NCBI GenBank assembly: GCA_024686335.1
Contig: JAILCI010000020.1
Location: 26,098-90,097, forward strand
Reading direction: 5' to 3'
Length of the DNA: 64,000 bases
Source of the DNA: Bacteroidales bacterium
GTDB taxonomy: Bacteria; Bacteroidota; Bacteroidia; Bacteroidales; WCHB1-69
Shown in pieces: positions 1 to 9,886 of this stretch (position 1 is the first letter of the stretch; every line of letters begins with the position of its first letter). Under the pieces are notes generated by a model. It saw nothing but the letters and a program-made list of their open reading frames with translations. It was not told where the DNA came from and ran no database searches. A program made the translations under genes and the position numbers.

Positions 1-144
1 ATCTTCAGCCACGTAATGGAAGTTGATCATCTTAATTTCCAGCTCTTCTACAGCATGGATAATGTCAGCCTTGGTAAACTCTTTAGGAGATTTTTTCAAT
101 AACTGTACCAAGGGATTCATGTTCATTGCGAGATTTTCTTTCAT
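1..144 (-). CDS. glnA: Glutamine synthetase, N-terminal fragment (cut by window edge)
   Basis: The 48 visible codons begin at an ATG at 144 and run off the left edge of the window. The fragment contains NPLVQLLKKSPKEFTKADI followed by a stretch ending KMINFHYVAED. This resembles the start of Bacteroidota type I glutamine synthetases, which ligate ammonia to glutamate using ATP. The catalytic beta-grasp and guanido-binding parts lie outside the window, so the assignment rests on the N-terminal signature only. An in-frame second ATG six codons in (NMNPLV) is an alternative start. A -7 box lies 36 bases upstream. Other proteins sharing this N-terminal domain cannot be excluded. Confidence 0.72.
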   Translation of the reverse strand, partial: MKENLAMNMNPLVQLLKKSPKEFTKADIIHAVEELEIKMINFHYVAED

Positions 145-179
145 ATTATAGGGTTTTAGAATTTCACTATTCGGGGGTG

Positions 180-187
180 CAAAGATA
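180..187 (-). promoter_or_regulatory. -7 box of the glutamine synthetase gene
   Basis: The minus strand reads TATCTTTG, an exact match to the Bacteroidota TAnnTTTG -7 element, 36 bases upstream of the ATG at 144. No convincing -33 TTTG is seen at the usual spacing. Confidence 0.6.
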
Positions 188-228
188 GGCATTTTTATTA
201 TGATTTGTGACGAAATTTTGCAAATAAA

Positions 229-255
229 AAGGCTGCCCCTAAAAGAGGCAGCCTT
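229..255 (-). terminator. Rho-independent terminator of the giant T9SS protein gene
   Basis: On the minus strand a GC-rich stem (AAGGCTGCC pairing with GGCAGCCTT, loop about 9 bases) is followed by a T-rich tail (TTTTTATTT). It begins 25 bases past the stop codon at 280. Confidence 0.85.
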
Positions 256-279
256 ATCGGTATTTTAGTCAGATTTCGA

Positions 280-3200
280 CTATCTGGTCAAATGCAGTTT
301 GTAGTTGCAGTTGCCATATTCAGTAGCCAAGCGTACCAAGTAGGTGCCGTTAGCCACATTCATGGAGATTACCTCGCGGGTGCTGTTAACATGACCGCTG
401 TAGAGTAATTTACCATAAACGTCGTAGATCTGGACATTCTCAATGTTGATACCGTTTTCATTAACGATATAAACATTGTTGCTTTCGCTATACACATTGA
501 TCATGCTCTGAACGTGATCCTCAATACCATCATGATTTTCGAATACGTCGAGAGTTCTGAATGTACAACCATTAGTCCACTCGCTCGGGTTGTTAGCAAC
601 GCAGTTAGCACGAACCATCCAAGTGTAGGTAGTGCCAGGTGTCAAACCTGTGAGGTTGTAAGTGGTTGATGTGGTATTGGTAGTTGTGAAGGTGGTCTCA
701 TCAGAAGCCTTGTATTGGATGTCATAAGAAACTGCACCAGCATGGTACCAAGAAAGTGTAGCGGAAGTAGTGTCAATGAAGATAGTCTGCAAGTTGGTAG
801 GAACTTCACACTCCAGCAATTGGAAGGTTACGTTGATGGTGTGGTTAGCCACAACATTAACGAAGGTGTAGGAGGTGATAGCACCCATGTTCAAACCGTC
901 GACTGTCACGTTAGCAATCTCATAACCCGCTGCAGGAGCGAAGGTGTAAGACTTGTTCTCGCCGAAGTTTACAGTAGCAACACCGCTCGGGGTGATAGTA
1001 CCGTTAGCACCAGCAGAAGCCGTGATAGTGTAGGTCTTAGCAGTCATAGTAGCGGTCAATGTAGCGTTAGCGGTAACAGCCGGTAAGGTGAGAGTGTAAA
1101 CACCGTTCACTTGAGGAGTTGTGCTGATAACATTGGTACCGTTAAGTGTGATAGCTGTCACATTGAATCCTGTGTTCGGAGTGATCATGAAGGAAGGAGT
1201 AGCACCATATTGAACGGTGGTAGTACCAGGAGTGATCGTACCGTTAGCAGGTTGAGTAACCGTTACAGTGTATTCGTTGATATCGAATGCAGCGTAAATA
1301 GTGTGGTTAGCTGTCACATCAGTGAAAGTATAAGTGGAAACTGCGCCTACAGAAGCACCGTCAACATAAACGTCAGCGATTGAGTAGCCAGCGTTCGGGG
1401 TGATGGTGTAGGTTTGGTCGCCATTGTAAACCATGTTGGTGACACCACTCGGAGTAATCGTACCACCATTACCAGCAGTAGCGTTGATGGTGTATTGATA
1501 CTGTGAGAAGGTAGCAGCAATCGTATGGTTAGCAGAAACAGGAGCGAAGGTGTAGGAAGCAACTGCACCAACAGAAACACCGTCAACAGTCACGTCAGCG
1601 ATACCGTAACCGGCATCAGGAGTGATGGTGAAGGTAGGAGTAGCATTCTCGCCAACGGTGATGGTAGCCGGAGTAATGGTTCCGTTCTCACCAGCGTTAA
1701 CGGTGATGGTGTACTCATACTGTGCAAAGGTAGCGCTAATGCTGTGATCTGCACTGATGTTCGGGAAGTTGTAAGTCATGGAGGTCAAAGCGTTAGCTTG
1801 TGTGTAGTCCGTGGTTACATCATCCACAGTAATAGATGCAATGTAGTAGCCGTTAGCGGCATTGATACCATAGGTAGCATTAGTATTGTATGCATAGTAA
1901 GAAGTACCGTCAGGAGTGATAGTACCATTGTTACCAGCAGAAGCTACAACAGCATAGTAGTTCGGGTCGAAACGAACAACATAGTTGTAGTCACTCAAGA
2001 TGTTCGTCAGAGTCTCTGTGTAAGCAGAGAACGGATCTGCAACAGGGATTTCCTCATTGTTACGCAAGATGCTTGCGATGTGAGCGTTTGCACCAGGAGT
2101 AGCAACGAAAGTGTAAGTGTTGGCAGGATCGTAAACGAAGGTAGCACCATCAGAAACAGTACCGTTACCATAAGCAGTAGTTGTAACAACATAAGTGTTC
2201 GGAGCGAATGTGATAGTGAATGTGTAATCCTGAGCACAACCCAAGATAACCCAATCAGTGATAGCACCATAGTCAACACCGTTGATGTTCACATTTGCTA
2301 CATGATAACCAGCATCAGCAACGAAGGAGATATGGATATCTTGACCAGTTGCATAATCCTCTGTGAAGGTTGCAGGAGCGGTGTAGAAGCCACCATTTAC
2401 ATAACCCTGACCAGCAACAACATTGTAGGTGAAGAGGTTAGCAGAAGAGAAGTTAGCAACCAATACATCGTTAGCGGCAACTGTGTGGTTGTAAACAACA
2501 GCTCCTGCCACATTGTTATAGGTAGCAACAACCTCACCATTAACGGTTACATTGTTCAAGTAATAGTGAGCGTCAGGATTCATCACGAAGGTCTGAGTAG
2601 CACCCTCTTCAGCAACGATAGTACCATTAGGAGTAACAGTACCGTTACCGTTAGCAGAAGCATACATGGTAACCATCGGAACAATGGTCAGATTCTTGAC
2701 AGACATACCCAGACCGCCTCTGTTACTATTAGCGAGGAAGCCGAAGTTGTAGTTGCCGTCAGCAGTAATGTCAATTACATGAGAAGCAGTAACATATGAT
2801 GTATTGGCAACATTTGCATGCTGACCCAAAACATTTGTCATGTTAGCAACAGTAGCACCATTGCCGTAGTAAACTGCAAAACTCTCAGGAACAAATGCAT
2901 TGTTAACCTTGTAGTCGTAAGTAACCATATACTTACCAGCAGTAAGGTCATAACAAGGAGTAATAATCCAGTTGTTGTTGTCATACTCATCGCTATAAGG
3001 AGCATTCAAAACAGCAGAACCAATGGTCCAAGCAAGACCATTGTTAGCAGCATCAATAATTCTCCAGCCATCTGCTAATGAAGAAGCGGTGGTAGGCAAT
3101 ACTGCATAAGGAGCTGTCAGCGGAGCAACAGTGCTGATACCGGAAATGGTAGCAACATTGTCTGTCCACATAGTAGAAGGCTCATTGGTAGCATAGAGGG

Positions 3201-6200
3201 TAACCTCAACACTGTTGGTAGCCTGGTCGAAGACAACAGGAGTTGTAAAGGTAACAATAGCGTTCTCACCAGCAGCCATATTTACGGCAAATGTCTCCGT
3301 AACAGCAGCACCGCCGTTAACACTGTAGCTACCAGTCAAAGAGGTGATAGCGTCCAAACCAATATTGGAAACTTCAGCAGTAATATACTGACCACTCAGA
3401 TCGCAACCGTTGGAAAGACCATAAGCGGAAACTAACTCTGTGCTGATGGTCTCAGGAATAATACAAGATACATTGAAAGCGAAACCAGAATAGCATACAC
3501 TACCGTCAGAGGTCAAACGAACGATAGCAGGACCGTTAATCTCGAGATCAACAGAACCGGAACCTGTCAAGGTTTGCAACAATGTGTTGTCACCATCATA
3601 GATGTAGATCTTGTCCCAGTTGGTTTCCATGTCATAAGTACCGGTAATGTGCAGGTGTGCACCTGTAGTAGACGGAGTAATCAACATAGACTCATCAAAG
3701 CTGGTAGAATAGTTGCCAGTAGCACCACCATCATCATAGATGACAGCATTACAGGTGGTAATGGAAGCAACTTCACCAAGAATATATTCATCGGCAGGAA
3801 CATCAGGAATGACAGGAGTAATACATTCAACGTGGAATGCAAAACCAGACAAATTATAAGAATAGTCGGCATCAAGAAGGATAGAAGCAGAACCAGGGAT
3901 AGTTACATCAACTGTACCTTCACCTGTCAAGGAAGCAATAGTTGCACCCTCTGCATCATAGATATAGACATAGTCATAATCATCTTCCATATCATAAGTA
4001 CCAGTGATATGCAGACTTGCACCAGCAGTAGCCGGAGTAATATCCAATGTCTCGTATGAGTCACTCTCATAGTCGCCGGTAGGACCACCGTTGTCATAAA
4101 TCATAGCATCACAAGTAGTAATAAAAGTGGTTTCGCCCATAACAACAACATCGGGTTCAGCAGGTGTATCACCACCAGTGGTTGTTGTGAACTCAGCAGA
4201 AGCATATGTGCCAAAGTTGCCATTAGCACAGAGCGGATAAACTGCTACAGTATAATCTTCGTTCTCATCGAGACCTGTAAGCTCGATAGAGGTACCTGTG
4301 GTGGTCATTTGAGTACCCTCACCTACAGTAAGGCTGCCGAGAGCGTATTCAACCACATAGGAGTCAGCACCGGTAGCGGTCCAGGTAACAGTAGCACTGT
4401 TGTTTGTAGGAGTTACAGTAACATTGTCAACAACAGCTGCGCACAAAGCAGGATCATCACAAGGAGGAACTATGCTGAATTTAGCATTCGGAACATAGGA
4501 ACTTCTGGTACCAGATTGTGTGGTGTTATTAATATCAGCATAACCAGTATTGCTATCGCTTTGACGATAGAGGAGGCGGTTACTGTTAGATGTGTATCTG
4601 AAATTAAGACTGGAGTTGTAGGAGGAACAGGTCTTGGTAACAACAACCACGACATTGTCGGTTCCATTATAGTTAAACGGAGTGTCAAAGTTGAAGGTAT
4701 TCCAACCCGTTGAAGCACCAATAGCCTCACCAGTAGAAGAATATACTAATGTCAAGTCAGAAGGAGATGTCCAGTCTGTTGTTGAAGAGAAGGTAGACTC
4801 AGTGGTATGACCCATATAGATGTTAACTGATGTGGTGGTAAAGTTAGCGGATGTAGCCACATCGTAGGAGATGCTGGTGATAGCACCTGCCTGACCACCG
4901 AGTTCACTTGCCAAATAGATAACTTCATTACGGGAGTTCTTGTAGAAGTTGTTGAACGGAGCATTGTAGGTTGTGCTTGTACCTGTACCAACAGTAACAT
5001 CAGCTGCAGCTGCACCAGTAGAACAAGGTACATAAACAGAACCATATGCATAATCGCTTTGGCTAGCGCCACCGTTACATACAGCATTTACGCGAATAGT
5101 ATAAAGGGTAGCTGTCTGCAGACCGGAAATAGTAACGGTCGGGGTGCCAGTTACAGCGATAGGTGCAGACCATACAGGATCATTATCAGTCTTGTAAGAA
5201 ACAGCCCATGCATTCTGCTCAGGATCAGCAGTCCAGGAAACAATAACGTCAAGGTTGGTATTTGTTGTTGCAACTACGTCAGCAGGATCCATACAACCAC
5301 TTTCAGGAGTGGTGAAGTAATAAGGATCAGACCAAGCGCTGGTGTCACCCTCACCGCAGATGCTTCTTACGTATACTTCATAGTCGGTAAGACCTTGCAA
5401 GCCAAGTAAGAGACCTGTAGTAGTGGTAAATGTGAAGGTGTTAGTCGTAGCACCATTAGCATTGCAAATAACCTCATAGCTTTGAGGAGTACCAATCTCA
5501 CCATTAGTCCAAGTTAACTCTTTGGATGTAAGGTTATAATCGGTAATCGTAGGAGCAGAACATGAAGGAATGTAATCAACGGTCAAGTTGTCGACATAAA
5601 CCACATTGTAGTTCGGTGAAGAGGTCGGCTTAGCAGCTCTCAAAGCGATATAATGGCCATTGCCTTCGTACTCGTCAAAGTATATGTTATAATTATTATA
5701 AGTTGTAGCATTCAAGATAATCGTTTCAACGGTCTCAAAGGTGCTTGCATCAGTAGGATCTGTCATAACACCAACTTCGAGTTCAGAACGATAGGTTGTG
5801 CTGGTGGAGTATTGACGAGCATCTAAGTTCACCATCAAAGTGTTGACAGCAACATCAGTGTAAGGAAGAATTGCATAGTTGTCACCATAGGAAGAGCTGG
5901 AATAGGTGTAGAATCTCAAAGAGTTGCTACCACTTGCAGCATATGAAGAGCTATTATAAGTGGTAGGATAACCAGTATAGGTTGTACCTTCATTGATTTG
6001 AGACCAGCAAGTCGGTAAAATGTTGGTGGTAGAAGAGGTTGTTCCTGTATAAGTATCAAAGTTGGTGAAATACGGGATGGCCAAGTTCTCACACTCTGTC
6101 TCAAAGGTAACAGCTGTACCATTTGAGGAGAAGAGGTTCTCACCGCATTGAGCGGCAACAGTCACCGTATAGCTCGTCTGGTTAGGTGCGAGGTTAGTCA

Positions 6201-9200
6201 AGTCATAAGTATTACCAGTGATACCAGCATAAGTCTCTTCAGCGTCAGGACCTACAACTTTAACGATGTAGGAAGCAGCATTGCCTTCCCAAGCAACATG
6301 AGCAGAGGTTGAGGTTACGTTGGTAACGGTAATATTGGTCGGAGCTTCACACAAAGTTGCATCGCCACACTCAGTGATGTTCAACTGGATATTAGCTACA
6401 TAGCTGGAACGAGTACCAGAACCTGTTCCCGGATGCTCTGAATAATTAGTGTAAGAGTCTGACTGACGATACAAACATCTGTTAGTTTTACTCGTATATT
6501 TATATTTTAATGAATTACTATAGGAATCAGCATTATGGGTAACTACCACAACCAAGTTGTCGGAACCATTATAGTTGAAAGGAGTATTCAAAGTATAGGT
6601 TTCCCAACCAGCATTAGCACCAATAGTAACATTATCAGCAGAATACACTAATGTAAGATCAGACATTGGTGTCCAATCATAACTGTCGGCATATTCTGTT
6701 TTAGAAGTATGGCCCATGTAAATATTAATATGACTACAATCTAAAGAAGATGCTGTGGCCACTTCATAAGAAATAGAATTAATAATACCAGATGTACCAA
6801 TTTCATCAGCTAAGAAAATCTCCTCATTCCAGGAGTTTTTATAATAGTTGTTGAAAGGAGCATAATAACCGGTACTTGTACCTGTACCAACAACCAAATC
6901 AACATCATCACCTGCATTAGCACAAGGAACAGCTACAGAAATTTCACTGTAGTCGCTCTCAAGAGTACCATGCTCACAGATAGATTTTACTTTAATCTGA
7001 TAAGAGGTAGCTGTTTGAACCGGAGAGATTGTGTAGTGGGGTTCTGTCAATGCTACTTCTGAAGACCAGTAATCGGTAGAAGCATCCTTGTATTGGAGAA
7101 TCCAACGACCAAAGTAGTCATCGCTAGTCCAAGTTACGTTGAGAGTGTTGCCGTCAATTGCAGCAGCCAAGTCAACAGGAGCAGGACATCTTTCCGTTGT
7201 GGTGAAAGAAACCACCTCAGATGTTGCAGTGCCATTGTCAACAGAGCAATGAGCGATAACGCGTACTTGATAATCTGTAGTTGTTGTAAGACCACCCAAT
7301 GTTACAGGAACAGCGGAAACACCCGTTACGAGAGTAACCCATTCTGTAGCGGTAGCCTCTTTGAACTCAACATCATAAGTGGTATGAGGAGTAACGGTCC
7401 ACTCGATCTCAGCCGTGTAGGCAGCAGGAGTAACGGTTACATTCTCAGGTGCACCACAAACGGTCATGGTGGTGAAAGTGGTTGCAACATAGTCGCTGGA
7501 CTCAGTGCTGCTGCAAACAGTCTTCACACGTACATCATATTCCGTGTTGGAGGTAAGACCAGTCAAAGTAACTGTGTTAGCCAAAGCGGAAACGATTGTC
7601 CAATCGGTCTCCTCAGCTGTCTTGTACTCAACTTGCCAAGTCACATCAGAAGCATTGTCCCATGCTACAACAGCAGACTCAGCATCAATGTCGGAAACGG
7701 TAAGGTTAGCGACAGGCATACATGAACCAGCGGTGATAGTAAGATTGTCGATAGCAGCAGCAGGTTGTGTACCACCACTGTTGTCGTTTGTCCATGTCAA
7801 GACAACTCTCTTCACAGTCTCGGTGCTCTCACCAGAAACAGCGAAGTTAGCATGCTGCCAGCCATTGGTCAAGTTTACTTGAGCAATATTGGCGGTCAGC
7901 TCTTCACCAGCTTCCAACTCGTCTTCAGGATCGATCACGGAAACGGTCATATAGTCATAAGGATAAGAACCGGAACCCTCGCCGCCAACGCGATAGTCAC
8001 ATCCGATTACCATACCGGTAGTCGGGACAATCACATCGATATAAGCGTGAGATACGGAAGAGTTGCTAACATCGTATTTGTTGGAATAGCCATTGTCAGA
8101 TACGAAGAGTGCTTGGCTATCAAAACCAGTACCCTGGGCACGATACCACATGTTAGCTTGGTCATCCTGTACAAAATGCCAGTAATTGGCAGCACCGTCA
8201 AAGTTGTCAGTGAAAGGCACTGCAACCTCGTTCAGCATAATATCAGCATTATTGCGGCAGAAGAGTTGCTTCTGGCTGTTGTGTATAGAAACAAAACCAA
8301 CCACGTCAGCAGTCTGACCAGATACAACATTAGCGCTCAAAACCTTGAATGCATCGTAGATATAAAGATTGTCGGAACCATTCTGACTGAAAGAAACACT
8401 ATTTCTTTCTGCAGGTACAAACTGACGGTTGCCCGTGAATGTAACATTCGTCATTTTCACCAACTGACCCTCATAGGTGCTGTAGTTATTTAAAATATCA
8501 TCAGCAGTAACAACAACAGGAGACTGTGCTCCCAGATTAAGGGTAGCAGCAGGAGACTCGTGAGTAGGAACCAATTCAACCATACCGCTAAAAACGGAAC
8601 GTGTACCATAGATGTGAGGAATCACGTCACCCTCCTCGAAAGAGGATAAGGCATTATTACCATAAACGCAGAGACCGCCCGTAACGTCCTTTACAAACGC
8701 ATAGGAGCCACTTCTGAATACGAAAGTACAGTTTGCAATGTCATAAACCACATTGGATGTGCCATTGGCACGGAAATCAGCAATAGTAGCAACAACAGGA
8801 AAAGAGTAAACAGCAGTAGCAACGCTGCTCTCTTCACCATCTAACACAGCGATAGCATTAACAGTTGTAGTGCTGTTAATAGCGATCGGAGTGGAATAGA
8901 GAGTAGATGAGGTGGTAGGAGTTGTACCATCCAGCGTATAATAAATGGAAGCACCGGTGGCAGCAGTCAGAGTCAAGTCAAAGGCTTCATATTGGAAACC
9001 ACCAGCAGTAGAAAACTGCGGAGCAGCTAAAGCACCAGCTTCCTGAAGCTTGTAGAAAGCGAGCTCTTGTTGACCATTGTTGCCATAACAAGCAAAACGA
9101 GGAGAGCCAGCATTGTAGCTCAGAAAACGACCGGAAACACCCTCATTCTCAACCACCCAATTGTTGTTGGCATCGAGAGAAGCTGTCCATCGGGCATTGT

Positions 9201-9570
9201 CCGTCACCGTTTCAGTAAGGTTGGCGGAATTTCCTGAACCCAGATAAACGACATACTTTTCAACAGCCTCGTTGTACATGGTGATAGTACCATCGGTTGC
9301 GACAGTAACATACCAGACATTGTCAACGGAGGGATTTGTAAAAACAGCATCCGTAGACAGAAGAAACACATTGTTTGAAGAAACTTCATTTGTCAATGCA
9401 TAAGCACCTGTCTGATCCGTAATCACATAATACCCGGTTGTTAAATCTTCCGCACTAGAAACCTGTGCGAAGGTGCCCGTGCCCGCATATTGGGCCAAAG
9501 CACTGGTCACCGTCATCAGCATTGTAAGCATCATAACGACGACACTCTTTAAAAAGTCGAGCTTTTTCAT
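280..9570 (-). CDS. Giant multidomain T9SS-secreted surface protein (3096 aa)
   Basis: A signal peptide (residues 1-26, ending SALAQ) and a C-terminal T9SS type A sorting domain (about 3030-3096, with IENVQIYDVYGKLLYSG and a final YKLHLTR) mark a protein exported by Sec and then T9SS. In order I see a chitobiase-like beta-sandwich (about 190-256), a DUF6359-like region (256-380), a choice-of-anchor-J-like region (450-610), several fibronectin type III domains with the TxLTGLTxxTxYxVRV pattern (617-890), a roughly 190-residue module present twice (near 900 and 1535, each with GTGTST and APFNN), two CUB-like modules (near 1820 and 1940, ITGTYDME), about nine divergent InlB-type repeats (about 2300-2910, NGTITP and ANHTI), and a last Fn3 domain. 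No catalytic domain is evident. An adhesin or matrix role is inferred. Large antisense ORFs are codon-bias shadows. Confidence 0.88.
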   Translation of the reverse strand: MKKLDFLKSVVVMMLTMLMTVTSALAQYAGTGTFAQVSSAEDLTTGYYVITDQTGAYALTNEVSSNNVFLLSTDAVFTNPSVDNVWYVTVATDGTITMYNEAVEKYVVYLGSGNSANLTETVTDNARWTASLDANNNWVVENEGVSGRFLSYNAGSPRFACYGNNGQQELAFYKLQEAGALAAPQFSTAGGFQYEAFDLTLTAATGASIYYTLDGTTPTTSSTLYSTPIAINSTTTVNAIAVLDGEESSVATAVYSFPVVATIADFRANGTSNVVYDIANCTFVFRSGSYAFVKDVTGGLCVYGNNALSSFEEGDVIPHIYGTRSVFSGMVELVPTHESPAATLNLGAQSPVVVTADDILNNYSTYEGQLVKMTNVTFTGNRQFVPAERNSVSFSQNGSDNLYIYDAFKVLSANVVSGQTADVVGFVSIHNSQKQLFCRNNADIMLNEVAVPFTDNFDGAANYWHFVQDDQANMWYRAQGTGFDSQALFVSDNGYSNKYDVSNSSVSHAYIDVIVPTTGMVIGCDYRVGGEGSGSYPYDYMTVSVIDPEDELEAGEELTANIAQVNLTNGWQHANFAVSGESTETVKRVVLTWTNDNSGGTQPAAAIDNLTITAGSCMPVANLTVSDIDAESAVVAWDNASDVTWQVEYKTAEETDWTIVSALANTVTLTGLTSNTEYDVRVKTVCSSTESSDYVATTFTTMTVCGAPENVTVTPAAYTAEIEWTVTPHTTYDVEFKEATATEWVTLVTGVSAVPVTLGGLTTTTDYQVRVIAHCSVDNGTATSEVVSFTTTERCPAPVDLAAAIDGNTLNVTWTSDDYFGRWILQYKDASTDYWSSEVALTEPHYTISPVQTATSYQIKVKSICEHGTLESDYSEISVAVPCANAGDDVDLVVGTGTSTGYYAPFNNYYKNSWNEEIFLADEIGTSGIINSISYEVATASSLDCSHINIYMGHTSKTEYADSYDWTPMSDLTLVYSADNVTIGANAGWETYTLNTPFNYNGSDNLVVVVTHNADSYSNSLKYKYTSKTNRCLYRQSDSYTNYSEHPGTGSGTRSSYVANIQLNITECGDATLCEAPTNITVTNVTSTSAHVAWEGNAASYIVKVVGPDAEETYAGITGNTYDLTNLAPNQTSYTVTVAAQCGENLFSSNGTAVTFETECENLAIPYFTNFDTYTGTTSSTTNILPTCWSQINEGTTYTGYPTTYNSSSYAASGSNSLRFYTYSSSSYGDNYAILPYTDVAVNTLMVNLDARQYSTSTTYRSELEVGVMTDPTDASTFETVETIILNATTYNNYNIYFDEYEGNGHYIALRAAKPTSSPNYNVVYVDNLTVDYIPSCSAPTITDYNLTSKELTWTNGEIGTPQSYEVICNANGATTNTFTFTTTTGLLLGLQGLTDYEVYVRSICGEGDTSAWSDPYYFTTPESGCMDPADVVATTNTNLDVIVSWTADPEQNAWAVSYKTDNDPVWSAPIAVTGTPTVTISGLQTATLYTIRVNAVCNGGASQSDYAYGSVYVPCSTGAAAADVTVGTGTSTTYNAPFNNFYKNSRNEVIYLASELGGQAGAITSISYDVATSANFTTTSVNIYMGHTTESTFSSTTDWTSPSDLTLVYSSTGEAIGASTGWNTFNFDTPFNYNGTDNVVVVVTKTCSSYNSSLNFRYTSNSNRLLYRQSDSNTGYADINNTTQSGTRSSYVPNAKFSIVPPCDDPALCAAVVDNVTVTPTNNSATVTWTATGADSYVVEYALGSLTVGEGTQMTTTGTSIELTGLDENEDYTVAVYPLCANGNFGTYASAEFTTTTGGDTPAEPDVVVMGETTFITTCDAMIYDNGGPTGDYESDSYETLDITPATAGASLHITGTYDMEDDYDYVYIYDAEGATIASLTGEGTVDVTIPGSASILLDADYSYNLSGFAFHVECITPVIPDVPADEYILGEVASITTCNAVIYDDGGATGNYSTSFDESMLITPSTTGAHLHITGTYDMETNWDKIYIYDGDNTLLQTLTGSGSVDLEINGPAIVRLTSDGSVCYSGFAFNVSCIIPETISTELVSAYGLSNGCDLSGQYITAEVSNIGLDAITSLTGSYSVNGGAAVTETFAVNMAAGENAIVTFTTPVVFDQATNSVEVTLYATNEPSTMWTDNVATISGISTVAPLTAPYAVLPTTASSLADGWRIIDAANNGLAWTIGSAVLNAPYSDEYDNNNWIITPCYDLTAGKYMVTYDYKVNNAFVPESFAVYYGNGATVANMTNVLGQHANVANTSYVTASHVIDITADGNYNFGFLANSNRGGLGMSVKNLTIVPMVTMYASANGNGTVTPNGTIVAEEGATQTFVMNPDAHYYLNNVTVNGEVVATYNNVAGAVVYNHTVAANDVLVANFSSANLFTYNVVAGQGYVNGGFYTAPATFTEDYATGQDIHISFVADAGYHVANVNINGVDYGAITDWVILGCAQDYTFTITFAPNTYVVTTTAYGNGTVSDGATFVYDPANTYTFVATPGANAHIASILRNNEEIPVADPFSAYTETLTNILSDYNYVVRFDPNYYAVVASAGNNGTITPDGTSYYAYNTNATYGINAANGYYIASITVDDVTTDYTQANALTSMTYNFPNISADHSISATFAQYEYTITVNAGENGTITPATITVGENATPTFTITPDAGYGIADVTVDGVSVGAVASYTFAPVSANHTIAATFSQYQYTINATAGNGGTITPSGVTNMVYNGDQTYTITPNAGYSIADVYVDGASVGAVSTYTFTDVTANHTIYAAFDINEYTVTVTQPANGTITPGTTTVQYGATPSFMITPNTGFNVTAITLNGTNVISTTPQVNGVYTLTLPAVTANATLTATMTAKTYTITASAGANGTITPSGVATVNFGENKSYTFAPAAGYEIANVTVDGLNMGAITSYTFVNVVANHTINVTFQLLECEVPTNLQTIFIDTTSATLSWYHAGAVSYDIQYKASDETTFTTTNTTSTTYNLTGLTPGTTYTWMVRANCVANNPSEWTNGCTFRTLDVFENHDGIEDHVQSMINVYSESNNVYIVNENGINIENVQIYDVYGKLLYSGHVNSTREVISMNVANGTYLVRLATEYGNCNYKLHLTR

Positions 9571-9661
9571 GTTGTTTGGATTTAATTTAACAATAATTTA
9601 GTTTGATATTTATTTTAATTTATCTTTTTTGCATTTTAATCATTATAAGAAAAAAAGCCCG

Positions 9662-9669
9662 CAAATATA
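9662..9669 (-). promoter_or_regulatory. -7 box of the giant T9SS protein gene
   Basis: The minus strand reads TATATTTG, matching TAnnTTTG, 92 bases upstream of the ATG at 9570. The -33 element is not obvious. Confidence 0.5.
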
Positions 9670-9849
9670 AAAAATTTTCTTTTTCATCGCTTTTTTATAT
9701 TATAGTATATACAAAAAAGATTGTGGAACAATTGAAATAAAAGTCAATCAACTCTTTATAAAATGACAAGACAACATTAATTTCTGGATTTATCTTCTCA
9801 CCACGTAATATCTTCCTCTTTTTCCGCGTTCCTTATCCATGATTTTTTA

Positions 9850-9857
9850 TAATTTTG
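9850..9857 (+). promoter_or_regulatory. -7 box of gldB
   Basis: TAATTTTG matches the Bacteroidota -7 consensus and lies 29 bases before the gldB ATG. No clear -33 box. Confidence 0.55.
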
Positions 9858-9886
9858 CAGTTCTAACGTAAACAATTGAAATACAG

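Larger units (their letters stand above)
9571..9886. promoter_or_regulatory. Divergent intergenic region, giant protein gene / gldB
   Basis: This 316-base AT-rich stretch holds no ORF I would call. It contains a -7 box for each flanking gene (9662-9669 on the minus strand, 9850-9857 on the plus strand). The leader of the giant gene would be roughly 90 bases long and is T/A rich without a strong hairpin. Confidence 0.6.

Noticed and set aside
1525..2799. A 424-codon plus-strand open frame antisense to the giant T9SS gene, plus several others (715-1086, 7093-7725, 7765-8493)
   Set aside because: Translations are low-complexity Ser/Val/Asn/Arg-rich with no domain pattern, and follow from the repeated codon use of the Thr/Val-rich minus-strand gene.
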